Assembly (NCBI GenBank): GCA_001896885.1
Contig: MKRJ01000020.1
Coordinates: forward strand, 31,527-95,526
DNA length: 64,000 nucleotides
Reading direction: 5' to 3'
Origin: Rhizobiales bacterium 65-79
Lineage (GTDB): Bacteria > Pseudomonadota > Alphaproteobacteria > Rhizobiales > Rhizobiaceae
A program made the position numbers and the translations under genes. The notes under the pieces were generated by a model. It saw nothing but the letters and a program-made list of their open reading frames with translations, was not told the DNA's origin and did not search any database. Shown in pieces: positions 7,908 to 16,934 of the stretch (position 1 is its first letter; each line of letters begins with the position of its first letter).

Positions 7908-8294
7908 TTGCCGCATATGGCGATCGAATATTCGGCCAATCTCGATGGCCCGCTCGACATGAACGAGCTTTGCGCGCTGATATCGCGCACCATCCTCGAT
8001 ACCGGCCTTTTCGAGAAGGGCGCCGTGCGCGTGCGCGCGTTCCGGGCCGACGCCTACGCCGTAGCCGACCTTCTGCCCGAAAACGGCTTCATCGACATGA
8101 ATTTCCGTATCGGCGAGGGCCGCAGCGCCGAGGAAAAGAAACGCGTCGGCGAAGCGATCTTTTCGGCGGTGGCGGACCGTCTGGCGCAGCTTTTCGCCAC
8201 GCCGCATTTCGCGCTGTCGCTGGAGGTCCGCGAGATCGACGCCAAGCTTTCCTGGAAGAAGAACGCCATTCATTCCCGGCTGCGCGGCCATTGA
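7908..8294 (+). CDS. hpaF: 5-carboxymethyl-2-hydroxymuconate delta-isomerase
   Basis: 128 residues of the CHMI family (tautomerase/4-oxalocrotonate tautomerase-like fold). It converts 5-carboxymethyl-2-hydroxymuconate to its keto isomer in the homoprotocatechuate pathway. The start is decided by chemistry: a TTG with GGAGG six bases upstream gives MPHMAIEYSANL, leaving Pro as first residue after Met removal, and Pro1 is the catalytic base in this family. The ATG three codons later would lose it. GFIDMNFRIGEGRSAEEKKRVGEAIF and the C-terminal SLEVREIDAKLSWKKNAIH are family-typical. It is first gene of the operon; hpaE follows after 26 bases. Confidence 0.92.
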   Translation: MPHMAIEYSANLDGPLDMNELCALISRTILDTGLFEKGAVRVRAFRADAYAVADLLPENGFIDMNFRIGEGRSAEEKKRVGEAIFSAVADRLAQLFATPHFALSLEVREIDAKLSWKKNAIHSRLRGH

Positions 8295-8320
8295 GGGAAG
8301 CAAGTGACGGAAAGACGATC

Positions 8321-9838
8321 ATGACGGCATTGGACGACAATCTGAAAAAGGCCGAGGCCTGGCTGGAGCGCTTCCGCCGGGACGGCGTCCTCAACCAGAT
8401 CGGCGGCGAGGCGATGCCGGCCGCCGACGGGACCACCTTCGAGACCGTATCGCCCATCGACCTGAAGCCGATCGCGAAAGTCGCGCATGGCAAGGCCGAA
8501 GACATCGACCGCGCCGCCAAGGCCGCCAAGACCGCGTTCCGCGACTGGGCGGCGATGCCCGGCGCGGAACGCAAGAAGCTGCTGCACCGGATCGCCGATG
8601 CGATCGTGGCACGGGCGGAGGAGATCGCCTTCGTCGAATGCATGGATACCGGCCAGGCGCTCAAATTCATGGCCAAGGCCGCGTTGCGCGGCGCGGAAAA
8701 CTTCCGCTTCTTTGCCGACCGCGCTCCTGAGGCGCGCGATGGCAGGGCGCTGCATGGACCGGGCCAGATCAACATCACTACGCGCGTGCCGATCGGCCCG
8801 GTCGGCATCATCACGCCGTGGAACACGCCCTTCATGCTGTCGACCTGGAAGATCGCGCCGGCGCTCGCCGCCGGTTGCACGGTGGTGCACAAGCCGGCCG
8901 AGTTCTCGCCGCTGACGGCCCGGCTCCTGGTCGAGATCGCCGAAGCGGCGGGCTTGCCGCCGGGTGTATGGAACCTCGTCAACGGCTTGGGCGAGGATGC
9001 CGGCAAGGCATTGACGGAGCATCCCGATATCAAGGCGATCGGTTTCGTCGGCGAGAGCCGCACGGGCTCACTCATCATGGCGCAGGGCGCCGCGACGCTG
9101 AAGCGCGTGCATTTCGAGCTCGGCGGCAAGAACCCGGTGATCGTCTTCGCCGACGCCGACCTCGAACGCGCCGCCGACGCCGCCGTCTTCATGATTTATT
9201 CGTTGAACGGCGAGCGCTGCACCTCCTCGTCGCGGCTTCTCGTGGAGGCCTCGATCCATGACGAATTCTGCGCCAGGGTGGCGGAGAAAGCCAAGCGCAT
9301 CAGGATCGGCCATCCGCTCGACCCGGAAACGGTGGTCGGGCCGCTGATTCACCCGGTGCACCACAAGAAGGTGCTGTCCTATCTCGAGCTCGGCCGCTCC
9401 GAGGGCGCGACGATTGCAGCCGGCGGCGGCAAGGCCGACGGACCAGGCGGCGGCTGTTATGTCCAGCCGACGCTCTTCACCGGCGTGAAGAACACCATGC
9501 GCATCGCCCGCGAGGAGATTTTCGGGCCGGTGCTGACCGCGATCCCGTTCAAGGACGAAGCGGAAGCCCTGGCGCTCGCCAACGACACCGACTACGGGCT
9601 CACCGGCTATCTGTGGACGGCCGACGTGACGCGTGCGCTGCGCTTCACGGATGGGCTGGAGGCCGGCATGATCTGGGTGAATTCCGAGAACGTGCGCCAT
9701 CTGCCGACGCCATTCGGCGGAGTGAAGAGCTCCGGCATGGGCCGCGACGGCGGCGACTGGTCGTTCGACTTCTACATGGAGACGAAGAACATCGCCTTCG
9801 CCACGGCGCCACACGCCATCCCGAAACTCGGCGGCTGA
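8321..9838 (+). CDS. hpaE: 5-carboxymethyl-2-hydroxymuconate semialdehyde dehydrogenase
   Basis: 505 residues from ATG 8321, preceded by GGAAAG. It is an aldehyde dehydrogenase oxidising the ring-cleavage semialdehyde to 5-carboxymethyl-2-hydroxymuconate with NAD. Visible motifs are ITPWNTPFMLSTWKIAPALAAG, FVGESRTGSLIM, the general-base Glu in FELGGKNPV and the catalytic Cys in NGERCTSSSRLLVE. EEIFGPVLTA and the C-terminal FGGVKSSGMGRDGGDWSFDFYMETKNI, which is very characteristic of HpaE, follow. It lies between hpaF and hpaD in pathway order. The open frame continues upstream to 7970, but that part overlaps hpaF and is a shadow. Confidence 0.95.
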   Translation: MTALDDNLKKAEAWLERFRRDGVLNQIGGEAMPAADGTTFETVSPIDLKPIAKVAHGKAEDIDRAAKAAKTAFRDWAAMPGAERKKLLHRIADAIVARAEEIAFVECMDTGQALKFMAKAALRGAENFRFFADRAPEARDGRALHGPGQINITTRVPIGPVGIITPWNTPFMLSTWKIAPALAAGCTVVHKPAEFSPLTARLLVEIAEAAGLPPGVWNLVNGLGEDAGKALTEHPDIKAIGFVGESRTGSLIMAQGAATLKRVHFELGGKNPVIVFADADLERAADAAVFMIYSLNGERCTSSSRLLVEASIHDEFCARVAEKAKRIRIGHPLDPETVVGPLIHPVHHKKVLSYLELGRSEGATIAAGGGKADGPGGGCYVQPTLFTGVKNTMRIAREEIFGPVLTAIPFKDEAEALALANDTDYGLTGYLWTADVTRALRFTDGLEAGMIWVNSENVRHLPTPFGGVKSSGMGRDGGDWSFDFYMETKNIAFATAPHAIPKLGG

Positions 9839-9886
9839 ACCGCTCGACGCCATCGCGTCAGGGTTGCATTCAGCAGGGAGGAAGTC

Positions 9887-10867
9887 ATGCCGCTGCCCAA
9901 GCCCAACCTTTATCCATCCTTCAACGTCGTGCGGCTCTCCCATGTCGAGCTTTGCGTCACCGATCTCGGCAGGAGCCGCGCCTTCTACGTCGACACGCTC
10001 GGCCTCCAGGTGACGGACGAGAGCAGGGACGCCATCTACCTGCGGGCGCTGGAGGAACGAGGCCATCACTCGATCGTGCTCCGGCAGACGGACAGCGCGG
10101 AAGCCCGCGATCTCGGCTTCAAGGTCTTCTCCGAGGAGGACCTCGACAAGGCTGCGCATTTCTTCAAGGGCAAGGGCATGCCGGTCGAATGGGTCGAGCG
10201 GCCCTATCAGGGGCGCACCTTCCGCACTCGGGATCCGCACGGTATTCCGCTCGAATTTTACTCGCGGATGGACCGCCTGCCGCCGATCCACCAGAAATAC
10301 GCGCTCTACAAGGGCGTGAAGCCGCTGCGCATCGACCATTTCAACGTCTATTCGCCCAATGTCGATGAATCGGTGGCCTTCTACGGCGAACTCGGCTTCC
10401 GGGTAACCGAGTACACGGAGGACGCCGAGACCGGCAGGTTGTGGGCCGCCTGGACGCATCGCAAGGGCGGCGTGCACGACATCGCCTTCACCAACGGGCG
10501 CGGCCCACGCCTGCACCATGCCGCCTTCTGGGTGCCTACGCCGCTCAACATCATCGACCTTCTGGACCTGATGGCGACCACCGGCTACATCGGCAACATC
10601 GAGCGCGGGCCCGGCCGGCACGGCATTTCCAACGCGTTCTTCCTGTACGTCCGCGACCCGGACAAGCATCGCATCGAGATCTACTGCTCGGACTACCAGA
10701 CGGTGGATCCCGATCTGGAGCCGATCAAATGGGACCTGAAAGACCCGCAGCGCCAGACACTGTGGGGCGCGCCGGCGCCGCGCAGCTGGTTCGAGGAGGG
10801 CAGCCCATTCCAGGGCGTCACGCCGCGCGAGCCCGACCTCGCCGCCTCGCCGATCATCGCGCCATGA
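9887..10867 (+). CDS. hpaD: 3,4-dihydroxyphenylacetate 2,3-dioxygenase (type I extradiol)
   Basis: 326 residues with two vicinal-oxygen-chelate modules: SHVELCVTDLGRSRAFYVDTL near residue 19 and RIDHFNVYSPNVDESVAFY near 149. The likely metal ligands His151, His210 (or 211) and Glu264 have nearly the spacing of the Brevibacterium and Arthrobacter homoprotocatechuate dioxygenases. It cleaves the catechol ring next to the hydroxyls with O2 and Fe(II) or Mn(II). This is a different fold from the LigB-type HpaD of Escherichia coli, so the operon uses the non-orthologous dioxygenase. GGAGG precedes the ATG by five bases. Confidence in function is high because of the motifs and the hpa neighbours. 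Confidence 0.93.
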   Translation: MPLPKPNLYPSFNVVRLSHVELCVTDLGRSRAFYVDTLGLQVTDESRDAIYLRALEERGHHSIVLRQTDSAEARDLGFKVFSEEDLDKAAHFFKGKGMPVEWVERPYQGRTFRTRDPHGIPLEFYSRMDRLPPIHQKYALYKGVKPLRIDHFNVYSPNVDESVAFYGELGFRVTEYTEDAETGRLWAAWTHRKGGVHDIAFTNGRGPRLHHAAFWVPTPLNIIDLLDLMATTGYIGNIERGPGRHGISNAFFLYVRDPDKHRIEIYCSDYQTVDPDLEPIKWDLKDPQRQTLWGAPAPRSWFEEGSPFQGVTPREPDLAASPIIAP

Positions 10868-10936
10868 GCAGATCGATGCAGTCGGCACCAGTGATCCGCC
10901 AGGCATAGACAATCTCCAGAAGGAGCAGACCTCGCC

Positions 10937-11815
10937 ATGACCCCTCCCCGCCTCGCCACCTTCATCGCGGGAGGAAAGCGCCGCTACGGCGCCATTTCCA
11001 GCCGGGGTGCCGTCGATCTCTCGGCCCGCCATGGCGGGCAATGGCCGACATTGCGCGAGGTGATCGAAGCCGGCATGCTCGGCCGGCTCGCCGAGGAAGC
11101 GTCCGCCTTGCCGGCCGATTTCGCGGAGAGCGAGATCGCCTATGCCATCCCAATCCCCTCGCCCGAGAAGATCATATGCGTCGGCGTCAACTATCCCGAC
11201 CGCAACGAGGAGTACAAGGACGGCCAGGCCGCGCCGCCCAACCCGTCGCTTTTCGTGCGCTTTCCCCGCTCTTTCGTCGGCCATGGCGCCGATCTGGTGC
11301 GGCCGCCGGAATCGCCGCAGCTCGACTATGAGGGCGAAATCGCGATCGTCATCGGCAAAGCCGGCCGGCGCATCGCCGAAAAGGATGCGCTCGGCCATAT
11401 CGCGGCGCTCTCGCTTTGCAACGAAGGCACGATCCGCGACTGGGTGCGCCACGCCAAGTTCAACGTCACGCAGGGCAAGAATTTCGACCGCAGCGGCTCG
11501 ATCGGCCCCTGGCTCGTACCATTCGGGGATGAGGCGCAGATCGCCGATGTCGCACTCACGACGCGCGTCAACGGAGAGATGCGCCAGCACGACCGGACCA
11601 GCCGCATGATCTTCTCCTTCCGCAGGATCATCGGCTACATCTCCACATTCACCACGCTGGTGCCGGGCGACATCATCGTCACCGGCACGCCGACGGGCGC
11701 CGGCGCGCGGCGCGATCCGCCGGTCTGGCTGAAGCCGGGCGATGTGATTGAGGTCGGGGCCGAGGGCATCGGAATGCTCAGGAACGGCGTGGCCGACGAG
11801 GCGATCCGCCGATGA
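10937..11815 (+). CDS. hpaG: Fumarylacetoacetate hydrolase family protein, probable 5-oxopent-3-ene-1,2,5-tricarboxylate decarboxylase
   Basis: 292 residues. A short N-terminal domain is followed by a FAH domain: KIICVGVNYPDRNEEY, metal-binding LDYEGEIAIVIGK (Glu/Glu), QGKNFDRSGSIGPWLV (Asp) and VTGTPTGAG. In the homoprotocatechuate route this fold decarboxylates the isomerised ring-fission product to 2-oxohept-4-ene-1,7-dioate. The enterobacterial HpaG has two FAH repeats; here there is one, and isomerase activity is provided by hpaF. It overlaps hpaH by four bases. Other FAH-family hydrolases look alike, so the assignment rests mainly on its place in the operon. Confidence 0.82.
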   Translation: MTPPRLATFIAGGKRRYGAISSRGAVDLSARHGGQWPTLREVIEAGMLGRLAEEASALPADFAESEIAYAIPIPSPEKIICVGVNYPDRNEEYKDGQAAPPNPSLFVRFPRSFVGHGADLVRPPESPQLDYEGEIAIVIGKAGRRIAEKDALGHIAALSLCNEGTIRDWVRHAKFNVTQGKNFDRSGSIGPWLVPFGDEAQIADVALTTRVNGEMRQHDRTSRMIFSFRRIIGYISTFTTLVPGDIIVTGTPTGAGARRDPPVWLKPGDVIEVGAEGIGMLRNGVADEAIRR

Positions 11816-12615
11816 TGACCCCGAACCAGATCGAAGACGCAGCGCGGCGCCTGTTCGAAGCGGAGCGCACCCGTAAGCAGATCCGGCTGCTCAGCCTCGA
11901 CTTCCCCGAGGCGACGATGGACGATGCCTACAAGGTTCAGGCGGCGCTGGTCCGCCGGAAAGTGGCGTCCGGCCTCGCCATCCGGGGGTGGAAGATCGGG
12001 CTCACCTCGAAGGCGATGCAATCGGCTCTCAACATCGATATCCCCGATTCCGGCATCCTGTTCGACGACATGTTCTTTCCGGACGGCGGCACGGTTCCGG
12101 CCGGCCGCTTCATCCAGCCGCGTGTCGAGGCCGAAATCGCGTTTGTCATGAAGGCACCGCTGAAAGGGCCCGATATTTCGGTCGACGACGTGCTCGACGC
12201 CACCGACCATATCGCGCCGGCGCTCGAGATCCTCGATACACGCATCGAGCGGGTGAACAGGGAGACCGGCAAGGCGCGCACCTTCTTCGACACCATCTCG
12301 GACAATGCGGCGAATGCGGGCATCGTCGTCGGCGACCGCACCTGCGATCCTCGCGAGGTCGATTTGCGCTGGATCGGCGCGATCGTCTCACGCAATGGCG
12401 AGGTCGAAGAGACCGGCCTCGGCGCCGGCGTGCTCGACCATCCGGCGATGGGCATAGTGTGGCTGGCCAACCGGCTGCACCGGTACGGGATGGAGATTTC
12501 GGCCGGCCAGACGGTATTGTCGGGCTCGTTCGTGCGGCCGGTCGAGGCACGTCCCGGCGAAAAAATCGCCGCGGATTTCGGGCGGCACGGGACGCTTCGC
12601 ATCTCCTTCGCATGA
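11812..12615 (+). CDS. hpaH: 2-oxo-hept-4-ene-1,7-dioate hydratase
   Basis: 267 residues of the HpaH/MhpD hydratase family. Visible are AARRLFEAERTRKQIRLLSLDFPEATMDDAYKVQ at the start, GWKIGLTSKAMQSALNIDIPDSGILFDDM, the acidic metal-binding QPRVEAEIAFVMK and GILxLANRLHRYGMEISAGQTVLSGSFVRPVEARPG-type sequence near the end. It adds water to 2-oxohept-4-ene-1,7-dioate. ATGA overlap with hpaG shows translational coupling. The next pathway enzyme, the HpaI aldolase, and the HpaBC hydroxylase are not in this window, so they must be elsewhere or be replaced. Confidence 0.93.
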   Translation: MMTPNQIEDAARRLFEAERTRKQIRLLSLDFPEATMDDAYKVQAALVRRKVASGLAIRGWKIGLTSKAMQSALNIDIPDSGILFDDMFFPDGGTVPAGRFIQPRVEAEIAFVMKAPLKGPDISVDDVLDATDHIAPALEILDTRIERVNRETGKARTFFDTISDNAANAGIVVGDRTCDPREVDLRWIGAIVSRNGEVEETGLGAGVLDHPAMGIVWLANRLHRYGMEISAGQTVLSGSFVRPVEARPGEKIAADFGRHGTLRISFA

Positions 12616-12646
12616 CAGCCGCGAACCGGTGCCGATCGCCTGCCGG

Positions 12647-14911
12647 TCAACGGCTCATTCGCAGATAGAGCCTCGGCAACAGCTGCGTCAGCCGGTCCAC
12701 CGCGGAAATCGTGATCGAGTTGTGCTCGCCGAATATACGGCCGAGCGAGGACTCGGCGTCGGAATCAAGACCGACGCAGAACGTGTCGACGGCCATCTGG
12801 TTCAGCCGCTGGACGGCCTTGCGCGCATCTTCGACCAGATATTTCCGGTCCTCGACATCGATATCGGACGGTTCTCCATCCGTGACGACGAGCAGCAGCC
12901 GTCGATAGGTCTTCTGCAACGCCAGATCCCGACCGGCATGGCGTATCGCCGCGCCAAGCCTCGTCGAAAGGCCGCTTTCGAGGCCGGCCAGCCGCGCTTC
13001 CGCCAGGGCATCGAAGGGCTGTCCGAAATCCTTGAGGCGGAGGTAGCGGACATCCTCCCTCCGATCGGAACAAAAAGCGGCGACCGCGAAAGGATCGCCG
13101 AGTTCGGCCATTGCCTGGGAGAGCAAGGCCGCCGCCTGCCGCTCGACGTCGAGCACGGTCTGCCGGCCGTTGCGGACCCCTGCGGCCGTCGATTGCGAGA
13201 TGTCGAGCAGAAGCAAGGTGGAAAGGTCGCGACTACGCCGCTCGTAGCGGCCGTGGATGCGCGGGCTCGGATTTTCGCCAATGCGGCGGGAGATGAAGGC
13301 TTCGATACACGCGTCGAGGTCGAGGAACTCGCCTTCAGGCTGGCGGCGCAGGCGTTCCGCGCGGCTGACACGCGCCGAACGGATCAGGGCGGTCAGGCGG
13401 TCGGCGAAACCGGCGCGCTCCTCGCGAAGCCGCGCGACGAGTTGGGCCTGCCCCTGCTTCGGAGGATATTCCTTGACCGATGTCCAGTCGGCCTGGTCGC
13501 GCCCGGTGACATAGTCGAATTCAGGATAGCGGGCGACGAGGACGCCCTCACTCTCCTGCACGGTCAGATGAGCGCGCCCGGCCGGGCTCTCGGGCTCCCA
13601 TTCCTGCTCCACACGGTCCGGCGCGCGTCCGTCATTTTCTTCCACGCGGAAGCTGGCCGAAGAGAGAACTTCCTCGGCATCCGCCATCTGCGCGGAAGCG
13701 TCCTCGCCGAAATCCCAGAGACCCATATTGTCGTCGCGGTAGGGCGGTTGGACCACATAGTTCTTCGGATCGAACTGGACCCGCATCTGGCCGAGGTCAT
13801 TGCCCAGCAGATTGCCGATGCGGCGGCTGACCTGCTGATCGTCGAGCTCCGCCTCCGCTGCCATGAAAGCGTCGCGGCCTTTTCTCACCCAGGGGTTCGG
13901 ATCATCGTAGGCTGGATCCGCCAGCGCGCGCGCGAGGCGGGCGAATAGCGAAGGCGCCGTGGCGATGTCCGTCGGCGTTGCCGAATGAAACGGCAGGAAG
14001 AGACGCGCCAATCCGGGAAGCTCGCGCATCGCCAGGTGCTCGACCCGGGCATCTTCTATCAGCGAAACGAGCGCAACCTGCGCCGGTTTCAGGCTTCCGA
14101 GAGGAAAGCGATCCCGCGAAAATCTGAGATGCGCGCCGATATGGGCGACGGCGGCGCGATAAAGCTTCTCGCTGTCGGAGGGTGAAAATCCCTGGAAATT
14201 CGTCGGCAGCCGGACGACGCTGCCATCGAAGCCGGGGCGACGGCGCGCCTGCGGCGGCGCGTTCGGCGGCGTCTCGCGCAAGGGCGGCGCGTCTCCCCAG
14301 AGCGCGACGAGGAAGGGCTTCAGCCGTGCCTCCATGTCGAGGAAGCCGACCTGCCCGCTTTGCCGCTGCAGCCAGCGGCGACTGTCGGCGTCTTCCAGCC
14401 TGAAGAAGCGAAGGCGCCGCTCGGGATCGCCGTCGGCAACGCGCACGCCGATCCTGACCCAGGCTTCGAGCCCTTCGATATCCGTCTGGCCGAGAAGGCC
14501 CGGCATCTGTTCGAGCAGGGTCGCAAGCGATTCCGGGGCGGCACCGAGCATCCATTCGACGAGCCGAAGCCACCGGCCGCATTTGCCGGCCCCAAGCTTC
14601 TCGGCCACCTCGATCGCGGCGCGCGGCAATTGCTCGGCGGCACGGCGGCCGGCACGAATGGCGGCGCCCGAAACGATGCCGGCCAGTTCGATAGCCACGC
14701 CTGGAGAGGCGAGAGCCGCGAATTCCGGCGACAGGCAGGCGTAGTTCTCGGCGACCGCGCCGCCATAGCCTGCTCCCGCAAGCCGGCGGCAGGCGACGAT
14801 CCAGGCGTCGCGGCACTCGCTGCCGAAGGCAGAGGCGCCGTGGCGCATGGCCTGCATCAGCGCCGCGTTCTGCCGATCCGGTGGAGCGGGGATGCCCAGC
14901 CGCTTGCGCAC
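12647..14911 (-). CDS. CbbO/NorD-type protein with C-terminal von Willebrand A domain
   Basis: 754 residues starting at GTG; an AAGGCGG stretch overlapping the upstream stop may serve as ribosome site. The long N-terminal part is alpha-helical and repeat-like. The last ~200 residues form a VWA domain with the metal (MIDAS) motif LLLLDISQST, later FAVAAFCSDRRED, and VVTDGEPSDIDVEDRKYL. In CbbO and NorD this protein carries the target while the AAA+ partner CbbQ/NorQ remodels it. It is 13 bases after the AAA+ gene and downstream of the amiE amidase. No Rubisco or nitric oxide reductase gene is nearby, so the client is probably the amidase or its transporter; this is an inference from order alone. 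Confidence 0.88.
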   Translation of the reverse strand: MRKRLGIPAPPDRQNAALMQAMRHGASAFGSECRDAWIVACRRLAGAGYGGAVAENYACLSPEFAALASPGVAIELAGIVSGAAIRAGRRAAEQLPRAAIEVAEKLGAGKCGRWLRLVEWMLGAAPESLATLLEQMPGLLGQTDIEGLEAWVRIGVRVADGDPERRLRFFRLEDADSRRWLQRQSGQVGFLDMEARLKPFLVALWGDAPPLRETPPNAPPQARRRPGFDGSVVRLPTNFQGFSPSDSEKLYRAAVAHIGAHLRFSRDRFPLGSLKPAQVALVSLIEDARVEHLAMRELPGLARLFLPFHSATPTDIATAPSLFARLARALADPAYDDPNPWVRKGRDAFMAAEAELDDQQVSRRIGNLLGNDLGQMRVQFDPKNYVVQPPYRDDNMGLWDFGEDASAQMADAEEVLSSASFRVEENDGRAPDRVEQEWEPESPAGRAHLTVQESEGVLVARYPEFDYVTGRDQADWTSVKEYPPKQGQAQLVARLREERAGFADRLTALIRSARVSRAERLRRQPEGEFLDLDACIEAFISRRIGENPSPRIHGRYERRSRDLSTLLLLDISQSTAAGVRNGRQTVLDVERQAAALLSQAMAELGDPFAVAAFCSDRREDVRYLRLKDFGQPFDALAEARLAGLESGLSTRLGAAIRHAGRDLALQKTYRRLLLVVTDGEPSDIDVEDRKYLVEDARKAVQRLNQMAVDTFCVGLDSDAESSLGRIFGEHNSITISAVDRLTQLLPRLYLRMSR

Positions 14912-14924
14912 GCCGCAGGCCGCC

Positions 14925-15770
14925 TTAGATGCAGGCGGCGACGGCCGCTTTCAGCGCATCGCGCATGTCGGCATCGTCCGTGATCGGCAAGACCAGCGCC
15001 ACCTCGCAGGCCGCGTCCATCGCGATGCCGCGCCTGACCAGCATGCCTGCATTGATGAGCATCCGCGTCGAGGCCCCTTCCTCCAAGCCATGTCCCTTCA
15101 GGTTGCGGGCGCGCTCGGCGATCCGGACGAGGGTCTTAGCTGCTTCCCTGGCGACGCCGGATTCTGCGGCGACGATCTCCGCTTCGACGGCGGCTTCCGG
15201 GTAGGAAAACGAGATGGCGGCGAAACGCTGCTTGGTCGATTCCTTGAGGTCCTTTAGCACGCTCTGGTAGCCGGGGTTGTAGGAGATCACCAACTGGAAG
15301 TCCGGTGGCGCCTTCAGCACCTCGTTTTTCTTTTCCAGCGGGAGGATGCGGCGATCGTCCGTCAGCGAATGGATGACCACGGTCGTGTCCTGCCGCGCCT
15401 CGACGATCTCGTCGAGGTAGCAGATGGCGCCATGGCGGACGGCGAGCGTCAGCGGGCCATCGTGCCAGACCGTTCCCTCGGCATCCAGCAGATAGCGGCC
15501 GACGAGGTCGGAGGCGGTCATGTCCTCGTGACAGGAAACGGTGACGAGCGGCCTGCCCAATCGCCACGCCATATATTCGACGAACCGCGTCTTGCCGCAT
15601 CCGGTCGGCCCCTTGAGCATGACCGGCACGTGGGAATCGCAGGCGGCTTCGAAGAGTTCCACCTCCTGCCCGACGGGACGATAATAGGGCTCCGACACGA
15701 TGCGGAAATCGTCCAGCACGCCGCCGGCAGTCGAATTCCGTATCCCGGCGACACCCGTTCCTCTGCTCAT
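14925..15770 (-). CDS. CbbQ/NirQ/NorQ family AAA+ ATPase
   Basis: 281 residues from an ATG with GGAGG five bases upstream. Walker A is GPTGCGKT (residues about 54-61), Walker B CYLDEI (about 117-122), and the MoxR/CbbQ landmarks [18 protein letters not shown] and [23 protein letters not shown] are all present. These ATPases form rings that activate a client through a VWA partner, which here is the next gene. It follows amiE by 83 bases in the same orientation. The Pseudomonas amidase operon also contains an ATPase gene (amiB), which supports a link between amidase and an ATPase, although orthology is not shown here. Confidence 0.9.
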   Translation of the reverse strand: MSRGTGVAGIRNSTAGGVLDDFRIVSEPYYRPVGQEVELFEAACDSHVPVMLKGPTGCGKTRFVEYMAWRLGRPLVTVSCHEDMTASDLVGRYLLDAEGTVWHDGPLTLAVRHGAICYLDEIVEARQDTTVVIHSLTDDRRILPLEKKNEVLKAPPDFQLVISYNPGYQSVLKDLKESTKQRFAAISFSYPEAAVEAEIVAAESGVAREAAKTLVRIAERARNLKGHGLEEGASTRMLINAGMLVRRGIAMDAACEVALVLPITDDADMRDALKAAVAACI

Positions 15771-15853
15771 TCCGGCCTCCGAATTCAGTCCAGCGTCGGG
15801 CGCGCGAAGGCAAGCCGCGACGGCAGCGCGGCACGACATGCCTTCGGCCGTAG

Positions 15854-16891
15854 CTAACGGTGCGCGGCGACCTTGTTCGGGATGCCTTCGATGGGGCTTT
15901 CGGGCGTGCCGACCGTCTGGCGCGTCATTGCCTCGACCATTTCCCGGGTGCCCTCCGGATCTTCGACCCACCTCTTGTAGAAATTGTAGGGGCAGGTGGC
16001 GTGGCCACGGTCGCCTTCGCCCGAATTGATGAGCCCGGTATAGCCGCGGTGCACGAGCTTGAAGAGCTGGTTCTGCGACTGCATGTTGCGCCGCGCATCG
16101 CGGATGAGCGAGACGGAGAGCTGCCCGTACTGGATGCCGTTCTCCTCGGTGCCGCATTCGCCGAGCGTGCGTCCGTCGAAGCCGATGATCGATGAGTGGC
16201 CGAAATAGGAATAGACGCCGTCGAAGCCCGAGGCGTTGGCCACCGCGACATAGACATTGTTCGCCCACGCCATCGATTTCGAGATCAGGATCTGCTGCTC
16301 CTTGGCGGGATACATGTAGCCCTGGCAGCGGATGATGAGTTCCGCGCCGCGCATGGCGCAGTCGCGCCAGATCTCGGGATAGTTGCCGTCGTCGCAGATG
16401 ATCAGGCTGATCTTCAGGCCCTTGGGACCCTCCGAGACATAGGTGCAGTCGCCCGGATACCAGCCCTCGATCGGCACCCAGGGCATGATCTTGCGGTATT
16501 TCTGGACGATCTCGCCCTTGTCGTTCATGAGGATGAGGGTGTTGTACGGCGCCTTGTTGGGATGCTCCTCGTGGCGTTCGCCGGTGAGCGAGAAGACGCC
16601 CCAGACCTTGGCCTTGCGGCAGGCGGCGGCGAAGATCTCGGTCTCGTCGCCGGGGATGGACGATGCCGTCTCGTACATCTCCTTCTGGTCGTACATGATG
16701 CCGTGCGTCGAATATTCCGGGAAGATCACCAGATCCATGCCGGGCAGCCCGGCCTTCATGCCCTGAATCACGGAGGCGATGTTGCGGGCGTTCGCCAGCA
16801 CTTCTTCCCGCGTATGAAGGCGCGGCATCTTGTAGTTGACAACGGCCACGCCGACCGTGTCGTTACTGCTGGAAATGTCTCCGTGGTACAT
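15854..16891 (-). CDS. amiE: Aliphatic amidase (acylamide amidohydrolase)
   Basis: 345 residues, one shorter than the Pseudomonas aeruginosa enzyme. It is a nitrilase-superfamily amidase that hydrolyses short amides such as acetamide to acid and ammonia. The catalytic triad is in place at the same residue numbers as in AmiE: Glu59 (IFPEY), Lys134 (KYRKIMPW) and Cys166 ([11 protein letters not shown]). The N terminus [22 protein letters not shown] is diagnostic of AmiE rather than formamidase AmiF, although formamidase activity is not excluded. AAGGAG precedes the ATG. It follows the ABC importer genes by 43 bases, giving uptake and hydrolysis in one transcript. Confidence 0.95.
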   Translation of the reverse strand: MYHGDISSSNDTVGVAVVNYKMPRLHTREEVLANARNIASVIQGMKAGLPGMDLVIFPEYSTHGIMYDQKEMYETASSIPGDETEIFAAACRKAKVWGVFSLTGERHEEHPNKAPYNTLILMNDKGEIVQKYRKIMPWVPIEGWYPGDCTYVSEGPKGLKISLIICDDGNYPEIWRDCAMRGAELIIRCQGYMYPAKEQQILISKSMAWANNVYVAVANASGFDGVYSYFGHSSIIGFDGRTLGECGTEENGIQYGQLSVSLIRDARRNMQSQNQLFKLVHRGYTGLINSGEGDRGHATCPYNFYKRWVEDPEGTREMVEAMTRQTVGTPESPIEGIPNKVAAHR

Positions 16892-16934
16892 GGTTCTCTC
16901 CTTGCTTGCGAAGTTGTCCCCGCTCGGGTCCCGG

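Noticed and set aside
9068..11590. Minus-strand open frame of 840 codons across hpaE, hpaD and hpaG
   Set aside because: It is antisense to three well-supported genes and has no recognisable domain; caused by high GC at third positions.
12647..15770. Assigning the AAA+/VWA pair to Rubisco (cbbQ/cbbO) or nitric oxide reductase (norQ/norD)
   Set aside because: No Rubisco or nor genes are in the window and the pair is in the amidase operon; only the family name is kept.
15854..16891. Formamidase (AmiF) instead of aliphatic amidase
   Set aside because: The N terminus and the exact residue positions of the triad match AmiE; formamidase activity cannot be excluded but AmiE is the better name.
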